Part shown: positions 45,076 through 58,140 of the stretch, in pieces | Layout of the letters: each line of letters begins with the position of its first letter | How positions within the stretch are numbered: the stretch's first letter is position 1 | Origin: Eucommia ulmoides | Taxonomy: Eukaryota > Streptophyta > Magnoliopsida > Garryales > Eucommiaceae | Reading direction: 5' to 3' | Assembly: GCA_016647705.1 (NCBI GenBank) | Contig: JAENRU010000084.1 | Location: 62,001-126,000 of the forward strand | Length of the DNA: 64,000 nucleotides | Program-made: the position numbers and the translations under genes | Notes under the pieces: model-generated | Databases searched by the model: none | What the model was told of the DNA's origin: nothing | The model's input: the letters and a program-made list of their open reading frames with translations, nothing else

Positions 45076-48000
45076 ATTAACAGTGAATATTAGCAACATA
45101 TATGCATATGATCAAAATAAGATGAAGTACGTTATAAAATGTACTTTCAGTGATCAACGAGCAATTATAGTTGTAAGAATTTAAACAACAATTTTAATGC
45201 ACTTTGAAACTAATTATTAAATTAATCTCTATATAGAATAAAGAAAATTAAGAGCTTAAAAATTGTAAAACTATAATTAATCATAATTAGTGTTTTTATA
45301 GGCTCCTTAATATGAATTTCAAGGTCGAAAGTTGTAACTAAAAAAAATCAGTTGACTGAGATATTACATAGGCTCAAACACAAAATCAATATCTATATAA
45401 TGAGCCCAAACCTGGATTCCTACTAAGATATTCTAGTCACAGTGACAGTGTTTTCGATTCAAGACCTTCTTATATGTTCATGAATAATTTATCCATATTA
45501 GTAATTCCATCAGGATTGTTAATTAATAAATAATTAATGGCCCAACAGGTCCATTAGAGTATATGTATGACCTATTAAACACTTAGGCAATACAAGAAGA
45601 AATCCATACAAAATTGTACAAAAATAATTTAGTACTTTTTTCCATTCCAAAATGTAAATATATTGCCCCAAACATAACCCAAATTTGAAAAATGAAAGAT
45701 CTCATTTTCATTAATGGAAGGTGTAGTAATAACCAAATTAGTTATTAACATCACACTTAAACCACTAAGAATCTTGAATACATATCATACATCTGATTAT
45801 CTATGACCACTTCTCAATGGTACTCTATTCAATTTAGCTTCCATCAAGTTATCAAAATAAAATAAAGATATAAATCTCTCAATCATGTCACTCATCATGT
45901 AAGTATTTCACAAATACAACAAATAAGAAGATAAGGAGTTGATCCACTTTAGGATTCCTAACCATCAATTACATGAATAAACAGTCATATGGACAATAAT
46001 CAAAACAACCAAATTTACACAACCTCTAAACTTTAGGAGTTAATTGTGTAATTAATCCTTCTTACTAGTTTCAATTCATTGCACTTCAGAAAATAACATA
46101 TAAAGTTAACAAAACATCTTATACGTTTAAATTGAAACTACTTGGAACAAGTGAGATTCTAGTTAAATTTCTGGGGTACTTAGTGTTAAAATCCCTAACC
46201 CGAATTTCAATCTCCTCTGCCATACCACCTAAACGTCGCTACCACCTCGTTGTCGCCCTTTGACTTTATCAAATCAACGTCGACTTTCTTATCAAGGGCA
46301 AGGTGGACTTTTGACAAACTACTACAAACGGATATCGAGTGAAAACCCAACATCGATGTGGAATTCAGCACGCCTAACATCAAACAATAATCTTAAAGTA
46401 GAAAACCCAATGGGTTTAACTCAGTCTCAAAGAAAATCTTAGCTTATGATTAAGTAACACAAGTGGTGTGGGATTCAATAAGGAATAATATCCCCAAAAT
46501 AAGATAAACATACTATTTATAACTCATTCTGTGAGCAATATGCAACTACCCAATCATCTAATCTGAACTAGGGTCACATCTTCACGATCAATTGAAAGGT
46601 ACTTAGGATATGAAGAAGACTTTGGAATGCCTCCTCATGAGCCAAGATAATAAAACTGAAAGCATGAGTTAACTTCTTTGAGCCCTCATGTTTGCTCTTT
46701 AAAATAACAGAAATAAACCATCATTTTACACGAATAATAACTTATCGTAGTCTATTAATCATATAACCAATCCAAGAAAGAGATATATGCATTATCCCTA
46801 TAATGCTTACTCTATCCATTTACAATTAATAAGAACTATTCAGGCATCATGGAATTTATTGTATATAAATAGCAATGAAGTAAGAGGGTGTATGGGAAAT
46901 TAATATCCAATTTCTCTTATAAGTTCCATTATCAGAAATCAATACAATTATCTAAAATTAGGTAGCAATTAAAATAAAGTGTAATTTATTCACTTTCTAC
47001 TAGAAGATTAGCACGAATCAATAACTAATAGATATATGCTCATCATCCATTTACAGTAACAAAACAACTTCCTCAAATATATCAATGTATTGACTTATTA
47101 ATGCCTAATTTTTAACAATCGATCGCATTTCATATTTCTCCATTTAACTTCCAGATTTGTACATTTCATATTCATCCATTTAACCTTCAGGTTTGTAGTA
47201 AGAGATTACGGTAGTACAATATAATTAAATGAAATTAGAAAGTACATCAAAAGAATCATAATATTACAACGTACTTAAATTACGATACCATAATTTTCTT
47301 TAGTATAAATCCGAAAATTAAATGGGACAATCAGAAATTATAACTGATTATTAAAATAATTTAATCATAATTGCTAATGTGACAATCAGAAATTATAACT
47401 GATTATTAAAAATAATTCAATCATAACTGTTAAAATAATCCACAAAAAAAAATAAAATAAAAAAAAATTGATATGCTCCAAGTGATATCAAGAAATCATT
47501 ATTAGAAAAGTTAAGTAATTCACAATCAATTGTAAAATAGAACTCCAATTCAATAGCAGAATTGTTTACTATCTAATTTTTATTTTATGTTAACCAAAAA
47601 GGGAAAAACGCTAAATGATATATAGAAAAACCAAGAATAACAGATTTGGATAGTTGAAAAATAATAAGATATTCCAAAAAAAAAAAAAATAGTGATGAAC
47701 TAAAGTACCATAGACAAGCTAAAATCATAAGGATAACATCAAAATCCAAATCGGTTACAATAGTTCTGCACAGAATAATTTGTCAAACTTGTTTCTATTT
47801 CTGGAATACTCCAAAACGAAAACATAATTCATATCCCATCTCATCTCATATTATTAGAAGTTCTCATATCATACTCCATTCAACCCAAAATCTAAGAAAT
47901 TAGAACAATTGAAAATATTAAACTAGTTTTTTTCCCTTTTTTTTTTTTTTTTTTTTTTGGTGATTTAAAACTAATTAAGAGAGTACACATCAATAAATCT

Positions 48001-48654
48001 TAATCTAGGGAGAGTGAGTATAACAATCCTATTTCAAATCATCCAATATAATTTCTGTAAAAGTTTCAACAAAAAAATAATGCCTAAAAATAATTTTAAG
48101 CTAATTAAATCGTATAATAAGTAATAATTAGCAAACAATTATTTTTAATCTTCAAAAGATAAAATAAATTTTACAGAAAATTAGAGGATGAAAAATCAAG
48201 TGTACAGGAAAAAACAGGTCCCAGATGAGCCTCCACGCGACCCCACGCCCGTGTGCATACGAGTGGGGTTGAACGGACCAGCTGGAGGTTGTCTTAAACT
48301 TCCAGCCAGGTCTGAACCAAGTCATTTCGACCCGGTTTCGTCCCGCTTTTCTAAAACACTAAAATCGCGCCGTTTTCTCCAAATTTTTTTTATGGGTTTA
48401 TGTAGATCTATATTTTTCTAACACGTCTATAATAATTAATTGAAGAAAAATTAAGATAAATATCACCAAAAATCGGAAACAAGTCGCGGTTTTGAACTTT
48501 CTCATTCCTCTATCGCCAAAAACTTAAAACTTGATTTTAACCAATATTTCTACCGAGTTTTATATGGGTTTGTACCTAATATTAATTAAACATATTTATA
48601 TGATGTTTAATTGTATCAAAACCGCATATATATCCTTTAATTTTAAAAACTAAT
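45076..48654. other. Interior of the 7.3-kb element, no gene seen
   Basis: AT-rich. Small frames at 46260-46442 and 48188-48421 are open but match no domain I know. A GC-richer patch at 48225-48370 stands out in base composition and may be a captured fragment. Two near-identical pieces, gacaatcagaaattataact then gattatta, recur at 47327 and 47383. Confidence 0.55.
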
Positions 48655-49025
48655 CTCGGTTTCACTAGGGTTTTGAAGCCAAAAATTAAACCACCAAATA
48701 CTTTCTAATTACACAACCAAATAACATGTGTAATATATGAAATTAAAGATTGAATCGAGAGGAATAAAAGTCCTAAGTTTTTACATTCAATAAAATAAAA
48801 TAAAAATACATGAAATCATGGCCCCAAGTTTCGGTTTCGGGGGGTTTTCTAGGGTTCGTAGCCAAAACTTCAACGTCGAAATTCTCTCTAATTACACAAG
48901 CAAATTGAACGTATGATTATATCAATTTAAAACTTGAATTTATGGGAATAAAAGCCCTAATGTTTTAAAATTAATTGAAATAAAAAATCTCATGAAATCA
49001 TAGCCGCAAGTTTCGGTTTCGTGAA
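48655..49025. repeat. Two tandem units of about 180 bp near the 5' LTR
   Basis: Each holds tcggtttc(g/a)...agggttt(t)g..gccaaaa, then ttctctaattacacaa, then aataaaagtccta, then atgaaatcat(g/a)gcc. They lie just inside the primer-binding site, in the leader position of the minus-strand transcript. Confidence 0.75.
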
Positions 49026-49083
49026 TGAACGGAAAAAAATAAAAAATCGAAAAACTAATTATAGATCCTAAATCATGTATGTA

Positions 49084-49096
49084 GGCTCCGATACCA
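49084..49096 (-). other. Primer-binding site of the 7.3-kb element
   Basis: The minus strand reads TGGTATCGGAGCC two bases inside the 5' LTR. The plant initiator-Met site is TGGTATCAGAGC. Confidence 0.8.
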
Positions 49097-49098
49097 TA

Positions 49099-49559
49099 AG
49101 TTGATTATTTCTCATAATCCCAATAAAACGGAATTGAATAATAATCGTAAACATACATGAATATTAGGACACAACAATAAAGAATGATAATCAAATACGT
49201 ACCTGTTTGAGTCATCGCAGGAGATTAAATCTGTCGCAGCGGTTACTAACTAGGTCTTTTTCCCTATGATCTAGATTATTGTGGTGGCGGCTCTTAATAG
49301 GAAGATACCATTAATCTAGATTAGGGAGGGGACCTAATTACATATACTAGGGTTTCACGTTGGACCCTCCCATAACGGGTTTCAACAAAACTCTAAACCT
49401 ACAATTGCCACTTAACTGAGCTTTTACATAAAAGAAACCACAATCCAAATCAAAACACGATCACTGATTATTTGGGCTGCATAAATAATAAACTATCTAT
49501 TAACCCATTTTTGTAAAACAATTAATTCAATTAATGTTAGCCCATAAAATATTCCAACA
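49099..49559 (-). repeat. Right (5') LTR of the 7.3-kb element
   Basis: 461 bp. It carries a block near 49337-49395 (tagggtttcacgttggaccc) that the left LTR lacks. Confidence 0.9.
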
Positions 49560-49997
49560 GATTCGAGTACTCATCCTGCCTGAACTGATCGATCTTCTCT
49601 AAGGACTGGTATTTCGGGTTCAACGTGAGGAACTTGGAGAAAGCTTCATGAAGTTCCGATGTTGACTCTTCAGACCGGTATGTTTGATCGGCAGCAATGG
49701 CTATGGCTCTGAGGAATTCCTTCGGGCGTGAAGTCTAGCCAGAGACCTTGATCGGCCCTAAGCTTTGTCTAGGTTCGCCATGGATTCAGACTCCATGTCT
49801 TGGGATTTAACAAGTAAGCCATCTTCAGATGCTTCTTCGAGAGCTTCCTTGAGCTTGTGTTCCAGCAATTTCACGAGTCCCGATTAATTTCGCTTGACCT
49901 CGTCGGATGAATGATTGGACCCATCTCTTCTTCTGCTCTTCTTATCCAAAATCATGGCATCGCAGTGAGATATTGGCTTCCATAGTGAAAGATGCAT
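49560..49997 (-). pseudogene. PLP-transferase pseudogene copy 2, 5' piece
   Basis: From the ATG at 49997 the minus strand reads MHLSLWKPISHCDAMILDKK and continues as in copy 1, including the shared early stop after KRN and the shared stop after NLDKA. Both stops therefore predate the duplication. A one-base loss in the codons for LHAQKEF (near 49725) is private to this copy. The piece ends at the target duplication gattc of the LTR element. Confidence 0.85.
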
Positions 49998-51300
49998 GAG
50001 AGCTTCTTCTGCCAGATAGAACTCCTCAGAGAAGAAGAATCACGAACTCGAGATGTTGATTTTTCACCAAAGGAGAAGGATTTGTGTAGCCCGTTTTGAA
50101 ATCAAACTTCGAAATGAGGTTTCATTTTGCCACTTTTTGACCCTAATTCCAGAGCAAAAAAAAAAAATAAAAAAATGAAAAAGAAATCATCTTCAAAAGA
50201 GATTCTGAGAATCAATGTTTTCATTTCGAATATTCAAAAAACCTAGCTTAAAGTGATATTCACCTTCAGATCGAAGAAAACCAAAATCAAACGGAAAGAA
50301 ATTGATTTAGAGAAAACAACTCACAACTGGAATTCTAGACGAATCCAGGGTTCAGCCTGAGGCATCGAGCAAAATCAGTGGTCAACTACCGCATCTCAGT
50401 TACGCAACAGCACAATTGAGAAAAATCACATGACCTAACGAATCGAAGACCAAAGATTCAAAAAATTAGCGAGAATTCGAACCCCATTAACGTATGATTG
50501 GAAGAAATTAAGAGGTAAACCAACAGTAATCTCAAACGCAAAAATAAAAATAAAAATTATTAATAATAATAATCAAACCCAGATACACAAAAACAAGGCA
50601 AAAACAATATCCACCAAAAAGAGAGCGAATTTAGCTGAAGAAATGGTTCCACGCAACCCAAACAAAACCCAGAAATTGTAGAAATACATACATTCCACAT
50701 TGAATGCTCATTTACTTCACTTGTGAATCCAAAGACATACATACAAACATACATATATACTACTCCCCTAAAAAATATTGATTGATTGCCGACTCCATTG
50801 CGCTCTCTCTCTAACTTTCTCTCTCTAAAGTATATGCCATTGACCCTATATGGCGATCCTTCCCCCAGCCACCTCATCAATCTCTCGCGGGGTGGGTGAG
50901 GGAGGCTCAAGCGGCGTAAGTGGAGGCGGCGAAGGTGGTGGCGTTGAGGGAGGCGGAGTTGCAGATGGATGTGGAGAGAAGGAACGCAATGGAGAAATGC
51001 AGGGAAGATGATGTTGTGAAAAAAGAAAAATACACGTTGGTCCCTACATTCGGAATAACTTACAAATAGATCCTAATAAATTAATTTGAATAAAAGGATG
51101 AAATTATCATTATTTTTAACTTCAAATGACCAAAATACCCTTAACCTTTAACGTTGACCTAACAAAAGAGTCAATTTGGAACGAAAATCAAATACGAAAG
51201 ACCAAATGTGTCGACTTCCAAATGTGAGGGGCCAATTAAGCACCCGAACCATTTATCATGAATTTAAAAGGTCAACATCCTGGAAAAAAATATATATTCT
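49998..51300. other. Upstream flank of PLP pseudogene copy 2
   Basis: Aligns by eye with 10656-11965. Minus-strand frames here (50560-50910) extend further than in copy 1 but are not conserved, so they are not accepted as genes. No other feature is seen. Confidence 0.65.
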
Positions 51301-52141
51301 ATTGCATTCATGTAAATTTCCTTGTATCCAACTCGAAGGGATAAGGTAGACCCAATAAGCTTTCTTCGCAACTTTTAAATTTCACCCATGCTGCTTCAGT
51401 TGGTTTTGGATCATTCTGCTAGGTGTGTTCGTGTTCTTCCAAAGGTGTTACCGAGTTAAAATTATCAAGAACAATCATAGCGACACTAGATATTACTTCT
51501 GCCATATCGAGTTGAATGATGTTATTACGATCAACCTCCATAATATTTTTATTTTTATTTTAATGATCAGCAGATGGTAGGGCCCTTTGTTTGGTTAATA
51601 GGACTTCAATACTCATTTATTATTCTATGACTTATATTGATGCTTTGGAATTGTTTTTCAGCCCTTATACATGAACTATTGCATTCCATAAAAGGCTCAA
51701 TTTTTTAATTTAACTAACTCCGAAATTCAAATGATCACGTACTCCATGATACAGCATATGTAAAAATATCTACTCTAACATAAGCTTTGGAATAAATTAA
51801 GGCATGATTTTCTATAAAAATATCGAAGAACAATGATTACATTCATTTATATTATGTGACATTGTCGTTCGTGACACAAATAAATAGTACAAGGATTGTT
51901 ATCAAAATAATAATAATTTGAAGTTATTAATCCAGAAGTAATGACTTTAAAAAGGAAATTTAAAATTAAATCCATTTAAAAAATAAACCCTTACATATAT
52001 TTAAGGAAGACTTCTCATCAAGACCACCAAGAGGGATCACATTGGAAGCAAATTATGTAGTAATAATTAATATTTTATGGGTACTAAAATAACACCACAA
52101 ATTATTTATATTTTGAAAAAAATCAAAAAACAAAAACATCT
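51301..52141. other. 3' flank of GLP copy 3
   Basis: Aligns with 15820-16380 and 31940-32532 and keeps about 230 bp (51490-51700) that copy 1 lacks. Joined directly to block B sequence near 51310, which shows that the PLP block and the GLP block are neighbours in the repeat unit. No gene is seen. Confidence 0.7.
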
Positions 52142-53570
52142 CTAGTTCCCTTGGAAGGGTGCTTGAAGATCATCAGTCACGTTCTTGTCAACTTGGAATG
52201 CCTTGGTCAGAACATAAGGAGAGATTGGGGGTGTCGACCCAAACACAGCATTGGCAATGGTTATGACCCCTGGATTTTGGCTACTTAGACTAGCAAAAGC
52301 CACTGCATTGCTCTTTCCGACATTGAATTGGAAGTGGATGAGCCCTATTGGGAAAACAAAGACATCTCCCTTTCTTAGGACGTTGGTAAAAAGGGTGTTA
52401 GTGTTATTCATATTGGAGGTGACAAAGTCGACATAGATGGCACCTTCCACGACCACGAGGATTTCTGTGGCGCGAGGGTGTGTGTGGGGAGGGTTGAGGC
52501 CGTTGGGTGCAAAATCGATGTGAGCAAAAGAGATGTCGAGAGTGTTTAGTCCGGGGATTTGTTGAACATTTACCGGTGTCACATTTGAACCAACCCGGTT
52601 GCTTGTGTTTCCAGGTTTGTCAAGTCTCGAATAAGAGAAATCACCGGCATTCACAAGCATTGGATTCTTGCAGAGTTTTCCATTGACGAAAACTGCATAC
52701 ACACGTATAAATTCATTTAGAATATATATTACACATACATATATATAATATTGCTCAAAAGATTTTAGTTGTCACTTGTCTCATTGCTTTAAAATGACTT
52801 ATTATATCTATAGTTTAACGATTAGGTGTTTTAAATGGTCATTGTCATGTTAACTTTGATTAAATAATTTGGGAATAGAGAAATATATAAATCTACTCAT
52901 GAAAATAATGTTATGCACGAAAATAAGATAATTTTGGCAACCCAACCGTCTTAAGCAAAATAATTTATTTCATTTTTCATCGGGAATGAAGTTATAGAAT
53001 AAACCAATTTCACAATTAATGGTCTGGTATGGGGTAAAAATAGGACCTAAATAAATTTGTCGTACAAGAAGGACCAATTTATTGTACTATTTTAAAAAAA
53101 AAAATCAATAAATCAATAGATGAATCGTCATAAACTAATGTCTGATGGTAAAATAAAAACACTTATTCCTTACCTTACTATTAGCTTATATAATATTTTC
53201 TCATATATTTGAAATAAAAAATAGTTTAAAAATTCTAATAAACTAAAACAACTGTATGCCTCTTTATTTCAAATAAACAAGATGTAAATTTTATGCAATG
53301 ATAGCTAAATGAAGAAATAAAGAAATAAATTTATAATTATAAAGTAATTCATTAAATTGAGTAATTTAGACGACCAAACAGGTTTTTAGTAATTAAAATA
53401 GAAAAAAATATATTAAAATTGCAAATTTACAGGGAAATTAATATGAGATTCATACTAACATTTTTGGGATCATCAATTGCAACACAGAGATCTTGCAGAG
53501 GACTCGGGTCAGAAGCGTAGGCAATTTTACACGCCAACGCGAAGACAGATATAGCCAAGGGTGGCCTTTT
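52142..53570 (-). pseudogene. Germin-like protein pseudogene, copy 3 (start codon lost)
   Basis: Exon 2 (52142-52692) is open and complete: [20 protein letters not shown], box 1 [15 protein letters not shown] with all ligands, the KGD turn, box 2 [16 protein letters not shown], and the C-terminus to QGN. The acceptor reads atgcag (52693-52694 as ct on the plus strand), and the intron is 52693-53455 with a GT donor. Exon 1 keeps LAISVFALACKIAYA then [19 protein letters not shown]. The beginning is lost: where copies 1 and 2 have ATGGCCATTTACCTAACC, this copy reads AGGCCACC after an A-run, with no in-frame ATG upstream. It would otherwise be a normal secreted GLP cupin with an intact Mn site. 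A one-residue change (DFC to DLC) is seen near the first Cys. Confidence 0.85.
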
Positions 53571-53642
53571 TTTTTTTTTTCTTTTCTTAGAATATGATTT
53601 GAAGAAGCTTTGAAGTGAGAAATTTTGGAAGAAAGGGTGACC

Positions 53643-53650
53643 TATTTATA
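53643..53650 (-). promoter_or_regulatory. TATA-like box of GLP copy 3
   Basis: The minus strand reads TATAAATA in the same context as the other two copies. Confidence 0.7.
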
Positions 53651-54290
53651 CATAAAACAATCCTTGATTTAGTCTGCCTTTTACCCGTTGCCTATTTTTT
53701 TAAACTTTGTTCCACACCCACCCCCGCCGCATGCATTTTGACTTAATCCATTTGTCAATTGCATTTCTTTCAAAAAGAAATAAAAATAAAAATGGAAGAT
53801 TAGAGGGATAATTGCCTTTTACCCCTTCTACTATTCCCTTGTATAACTAAACTCGCCTTTACTTTAACCCATACTTTACAAGTGAAAATTAACATAATGT
53901 TAGTACTTCCAAATTGAATTTTGTATTAAAAAATAATATAAGTTTGAATTTTGTTTAAATTTTAGTTTAATGCATTACTATGTTGCACATTAGGTAATAT
54001 ATGTAATTTAATTACTTCAATCAAATTACAAACTTGATCTCCCTTAAAACATCTTCCTAGTTTAAATGATGAATTGCTCACCCCAATAACCCTAAAATTA
54101 ATAAAACACGGTTCACAAAATTTATTAGGGTTATTATTATTTAGCCCTTATTTTGGTTTCTCTTTCCTCAATAGGTTTTTTATTAAAAAAATTATTATTT
54201 AGTCTTCCAACAAAACGTGGTCAATTTTTACTCCTTCAGATATACTGAATAGACATATTTACCCTTACATACATAGGAAGAAATCCTAAT
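53651..54290. other. Upstream flank of GLP copy 3
   Basis: Matches 17370-18000 almost throughout. Non-coding; continuous with module M1 to its right. Confidence 0.65.
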
Positions 54291-54987
54291 TCTCCATTTT
54301 ATTGTTGAATTTTCAACCTAGCTTATTCTTCCCTCTTTCCCACTCTCAACTGAACAACCACCGAACCCATCTCTTGCCACCATCCGTCTTCATCTTCATC
54401 GCCATCATTGGCTTCCTCCATTTGATGATGCCATCGCCGCTTGCGCTCTGCTCATCGTTCATCTTCCTCCATTGTGCTCGCTGACATGTCATGCTCCTCT
54501 TGCTCCATTAAATGACGACAATGACGATGCGTGTGATCTGCTCATTGTTCGTCTTCCTCTACCATGCTTGTCATGCTCGCCGTTGCCACCGATGCTCATA
54601 TTGATCCATCCGATGCCGCCGGCTTGCTGTTGTCGCTGCCTGTGCTCTGCTCATTGTCTTTTTCCTCAACCTCCCTCCCTCTCTCTCTTTCTCTCAGATT
54701 TGAAAAATTCCATATTAGAATTTTTTAGATCTAGAAAGTTCCAGATCTGAGAATTCTAGATCTAGATTTTTCAAGATTTGTTCATTCATGTGAATGTTCT
54801 AATTGGTCGTCGTGAATTTCAGATCAGTCAATGTTCATATGATTTTCTAATGATTTTTGTGAAATTTTTGTTTATAATTAATGCTTTTTTTTTGTTCATC
54901 TTAGTTTTTTTAATGTTCTTTAATTTGTTTTTTGTGAATATTTGCATCGTTTTTCATATTTGTTTTGATTTTATTGGTGGTGTGGTT

Positions 54988-55039
<52 letters not shown>

Positions 55040-55315
55040 TGGTTGAGTTTTTGTGCTTATTTCATTTTGAATGTTATTTTTGTTGATTTCTCAATAAATA
55101 TTCATGTCGATTTGGTTTTTAGTGAAATGTTCGTTGTCGTTTGGTGAATGTTCATATTTTTTTTTTTTTTTAAGTGAATGTTAACATGGTTAAGTGAAAA
55201 TGTTTACACTAGTTGTTTTTCTTTGATCTTAGTTTTTCTTAATTTTTAATTTTTTTTATTTGGTTTAATTGCCTTTTTCTAAATGTTCATACCGATTTTA
55301 TTTTTGTAGATCTTA

Positions 55316-55350
<35 letters not shown>

Positions 55351-55563
55351 GTTTTTGATTTGTTGTTTTTAGATTTAGTTTTTCAAATTGTAGTGTGAAT
55401 GATCATAACACAAAGAACATGAATATTCTATTCTCGAAGATTTTTAGAATATATGAAAAGAACGTAAAATAGAAGAACGTGTGTACATAATAAAAATGTA
55501 ATTTGTTCACATAAAAAATATGAATATTCATAACAGAACCATCAGTGTTAAGATGTATTAAGA
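54291..55563. repeat. AT-rich module M1, copy 3 (left part)
   Basis: Follows 18001-19230 in order, including the GAATGTTC-rich stretch. It has two long T runs (54990-55034, 45 bases, and about 55318-55347). It is interrupted at 55563 by the Helitron and resumes at 61139. The open frame at 54778-55086 runs through the T run and is not a gene. Confidence 0.75.
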
Positions 55564-55574
55564 TTAAGGCATAA

Positions 55575-55594
55575 CCCGTGCCTGAAGGCACGGG
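55575..55594 (-). other. Helitron 3' terminal hairpin
   Basis: Stem 55575-55582 pairs exactly with 55587-55594, loop tgaa on the plus strand, 11 bases from the element end. Confidence 0.85.
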
Positions 55595-58140
55595 CGAAAA
55601 AAAAAAAAACCCTATAAAAACTTATTTAACTTCCCCTGTTTATACAACATTTTACAATTATTTTATTAAAAATCCACAATAATTGACATTTAAATATCAA
55701 TATCTAATAACACAGATATTCGGCTATTAAAATAATACAACTACCAATCTAAATCTCATTAGTATTTATTTGTAGAGAATGTTTTTTTTTTGTACATAAG
55801 TAACAATTGAACATCAATAATCAATTATACAACAATAATAACGAACAATTGGGTCCCACAATCAGATAAAAATTAAACAACAGTGAAAAAATAAAATCGA
55901 TCACAAAGAAGCAATACTCCATCACAACACCCAGTGCAACTGAAACTTACCAATATTGCTCCGCGATTAAGTGATTACTTGTATGGCATGAAGCCATCAT
56001 GGAGACGTAATAATAAAATAACAACAACTAATTAATTCGTCCCACTCGCCTTCATGCTAAATTGTGATCGCTGAGAATATGGAATAAAAATTTGAAATAT
56101 ATAAAATTAATTCAAATGAAATTTTAAACCAAAACAATTGATGAAGATTGAACTACACCACCAATTTTTTATAATCCTTTAAGCTGAATGAGGATAACCA
56201 CACCAACAATGACCAAGAGTTACTACCACCAAGATTATATTTTAAGCTTGGCATTGGTGGTTAGTCTTATTAGACTAATAACCACATCTAATTACTTTTC
56301 AAAGACCAAATATTTTTACTTTTTAGTGGAAAAATAACTTAAATTTTCAAAGTATATAAAATTTTCAACTCTTTTTTCCAAATAAGCACAAAAATAACCA
56401 CACAACCAATAATTTGTATATAAAAATTTTGACATAACCCCCTTTCTTTATGCAACATTTTTAAAATCTGAACTCCTGTTTTCAAATTAACAGAACTAAT
56501 AACTTCCAAACACGATATTAACCAATACAATTATAACAAACAAAATAAATACCACCAAAGTTTAGAATGAATAGTAACACAAACAAAATTAGGAATGAAC
56601 AATAATACATACTTTGTGATATGAATTTGACAAACACAACTAATAACAAAACAACCAATAACGAATAAATATAAACTTAATAAAATAATACCACCTCCCA
56701 AGACACTTAAGCCCACCATCCAAGGCTCCTAGAACTTACCTTAAACATATATTGTCAAATTATAGATTAGCTTCATCAGATTTTGAAATGTTTGGGATGT
56801 CACATGTATGTATATTGGCCAATGACAGACAAACACAATGCACGTCAATTTTACAAATAAATAAGTTACTATAAAATTGCGGACAACTTGAATTAAATTA
56901 AAATAAAGCAATTACCTCATGATTGTACCCCCATCAATTTATCGTCATCTTATTTGGTCGACCTACCTAAATCCATAATTGAAATAAGATAAATCAATAA
57001 TATATATACATCTATCTATTTAAATATTGAAGTATTTTCAAATAATAATTAGTCCAAGCGCATAACATTTAAAAAAAAATAAAAATTCAATAAATGATTG
57101 GCAAAAAGAATTCAGTAAAACTTTTTAATTCTCCAATTTTATATAAGAAAAAAATAATAAACAAATGATTAGCAAGTACTTAATCACAAATCCAAACAAA
57201 AAGAATTCATGTCTCATATCAAATAACTTAAGTTAAACAAAATCTAGATAAACTATAAATTCATAATCCTTGAAAATTGATACATCATTATAAAGGAAAA
57301 TAAAAACGACAACAGTATCTTAGTTTTACCTCGGATTGAATGGTAGTTGTATTTTTTATCCATGGCAATCAAATACATATCGTGAATTGCATAATAATTG
57401 ATAAAAAATAACTATTTAGGAATTAATATTGTGAATTTCATTCGTCTACTCAAAAAAAATTAACAGAACAACGGGGCATAAGTGAGGACATTGATAGTGT
57501 GGTAAGAAATACCTAATTTAGGGTCCCCAATGCTCAAGAAAATATGCCCAAAGCATAAAAGTAATTGCTCATACAAACAAAATTCAACCATCATTGACAA
57601 AACAAAGTACAGAATCAATTGAAAAGAGTTGAACGGGGAAGATCCATATAGAAAATTTAAATCAATAATAAAATTAAATAACCATCACCGATTTGCCTAA
57701 AAAATTTGAACTAATCATCAAATTCATCAAAGATTATGGGTAATTAATGCAGTAATGATGAATTGAGCTAAGGAGAGTGTTTTTATTCTCAAATTTAAGT
57801 TTCTGTAACAAAAAATAAAATTAGAATAGAAAAACAAATCTTGGAACAATCCTGTTTTGTTCCTAGAATTTAAAAGTATCAGGGAAAATAATCGAAACAC
57901 ATTTTCCCCATACTTTTGTTTCCATTCCTAGATTTCTATTTGTGTTTCTAGAGAATTGAGAACAAAATCATGGAAAGGGAGAAAACATCTCCCTACGTTA
58001 CCAGAATTTAGAACAACATTTCATGTTCCACCTGAATGGGCAACGTATGTAAAGAACTACCAATTGAAAAAAACAATATACAAATCCCTAAGTCAAAACT
58101 ACAACTATAATCGGCTTGACCAATACAAATATACCTGGAT
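55595..58140. other. Helitron interior, AT-rich, no gene recognised
   Basis: No conserved domain is seen. It may include 3' sequence of the captured gene. Small frames at 56339-56530 and 56531-56719 are not supported. Confidence 0.5.

Larger units (their letters stand above)
42276..49559 (-). mobile_element. 7.3-kb non-coding Ty1/copia-type LTR element
   Basis: The LTRs are 42276-42682 and 49099-49559 with TG...CA ends. Next to the right LTR the minus strand reads TGGTATCGGAGCC (49084-49096), close to the initiator-Met primer-binding site used by copia elements. Next to the left LTR it reads AAGTGGGAGAA (42683-42694), a typical copia polypurine tract. The orientation is therefore minus. Flanks gattt (42271-42275) and gattc (49560-49564) form the target duplication; copy 1 at 10221-10240 shows the empty site gggagattcgagtactcatc. 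The 6.4-kb interior has tandem repeats and no gag or pol, so it is a large non-autonomous derivative. The LTRs differ at scattered sites and by a block of about 54 bp. Confidence 0.85.

Noticed and set aside
54778-55086. Phe-rich open frame of 102 codons
   Set aside because: It runs through a 45-base T run in module M1 and is not open in the other module copies.
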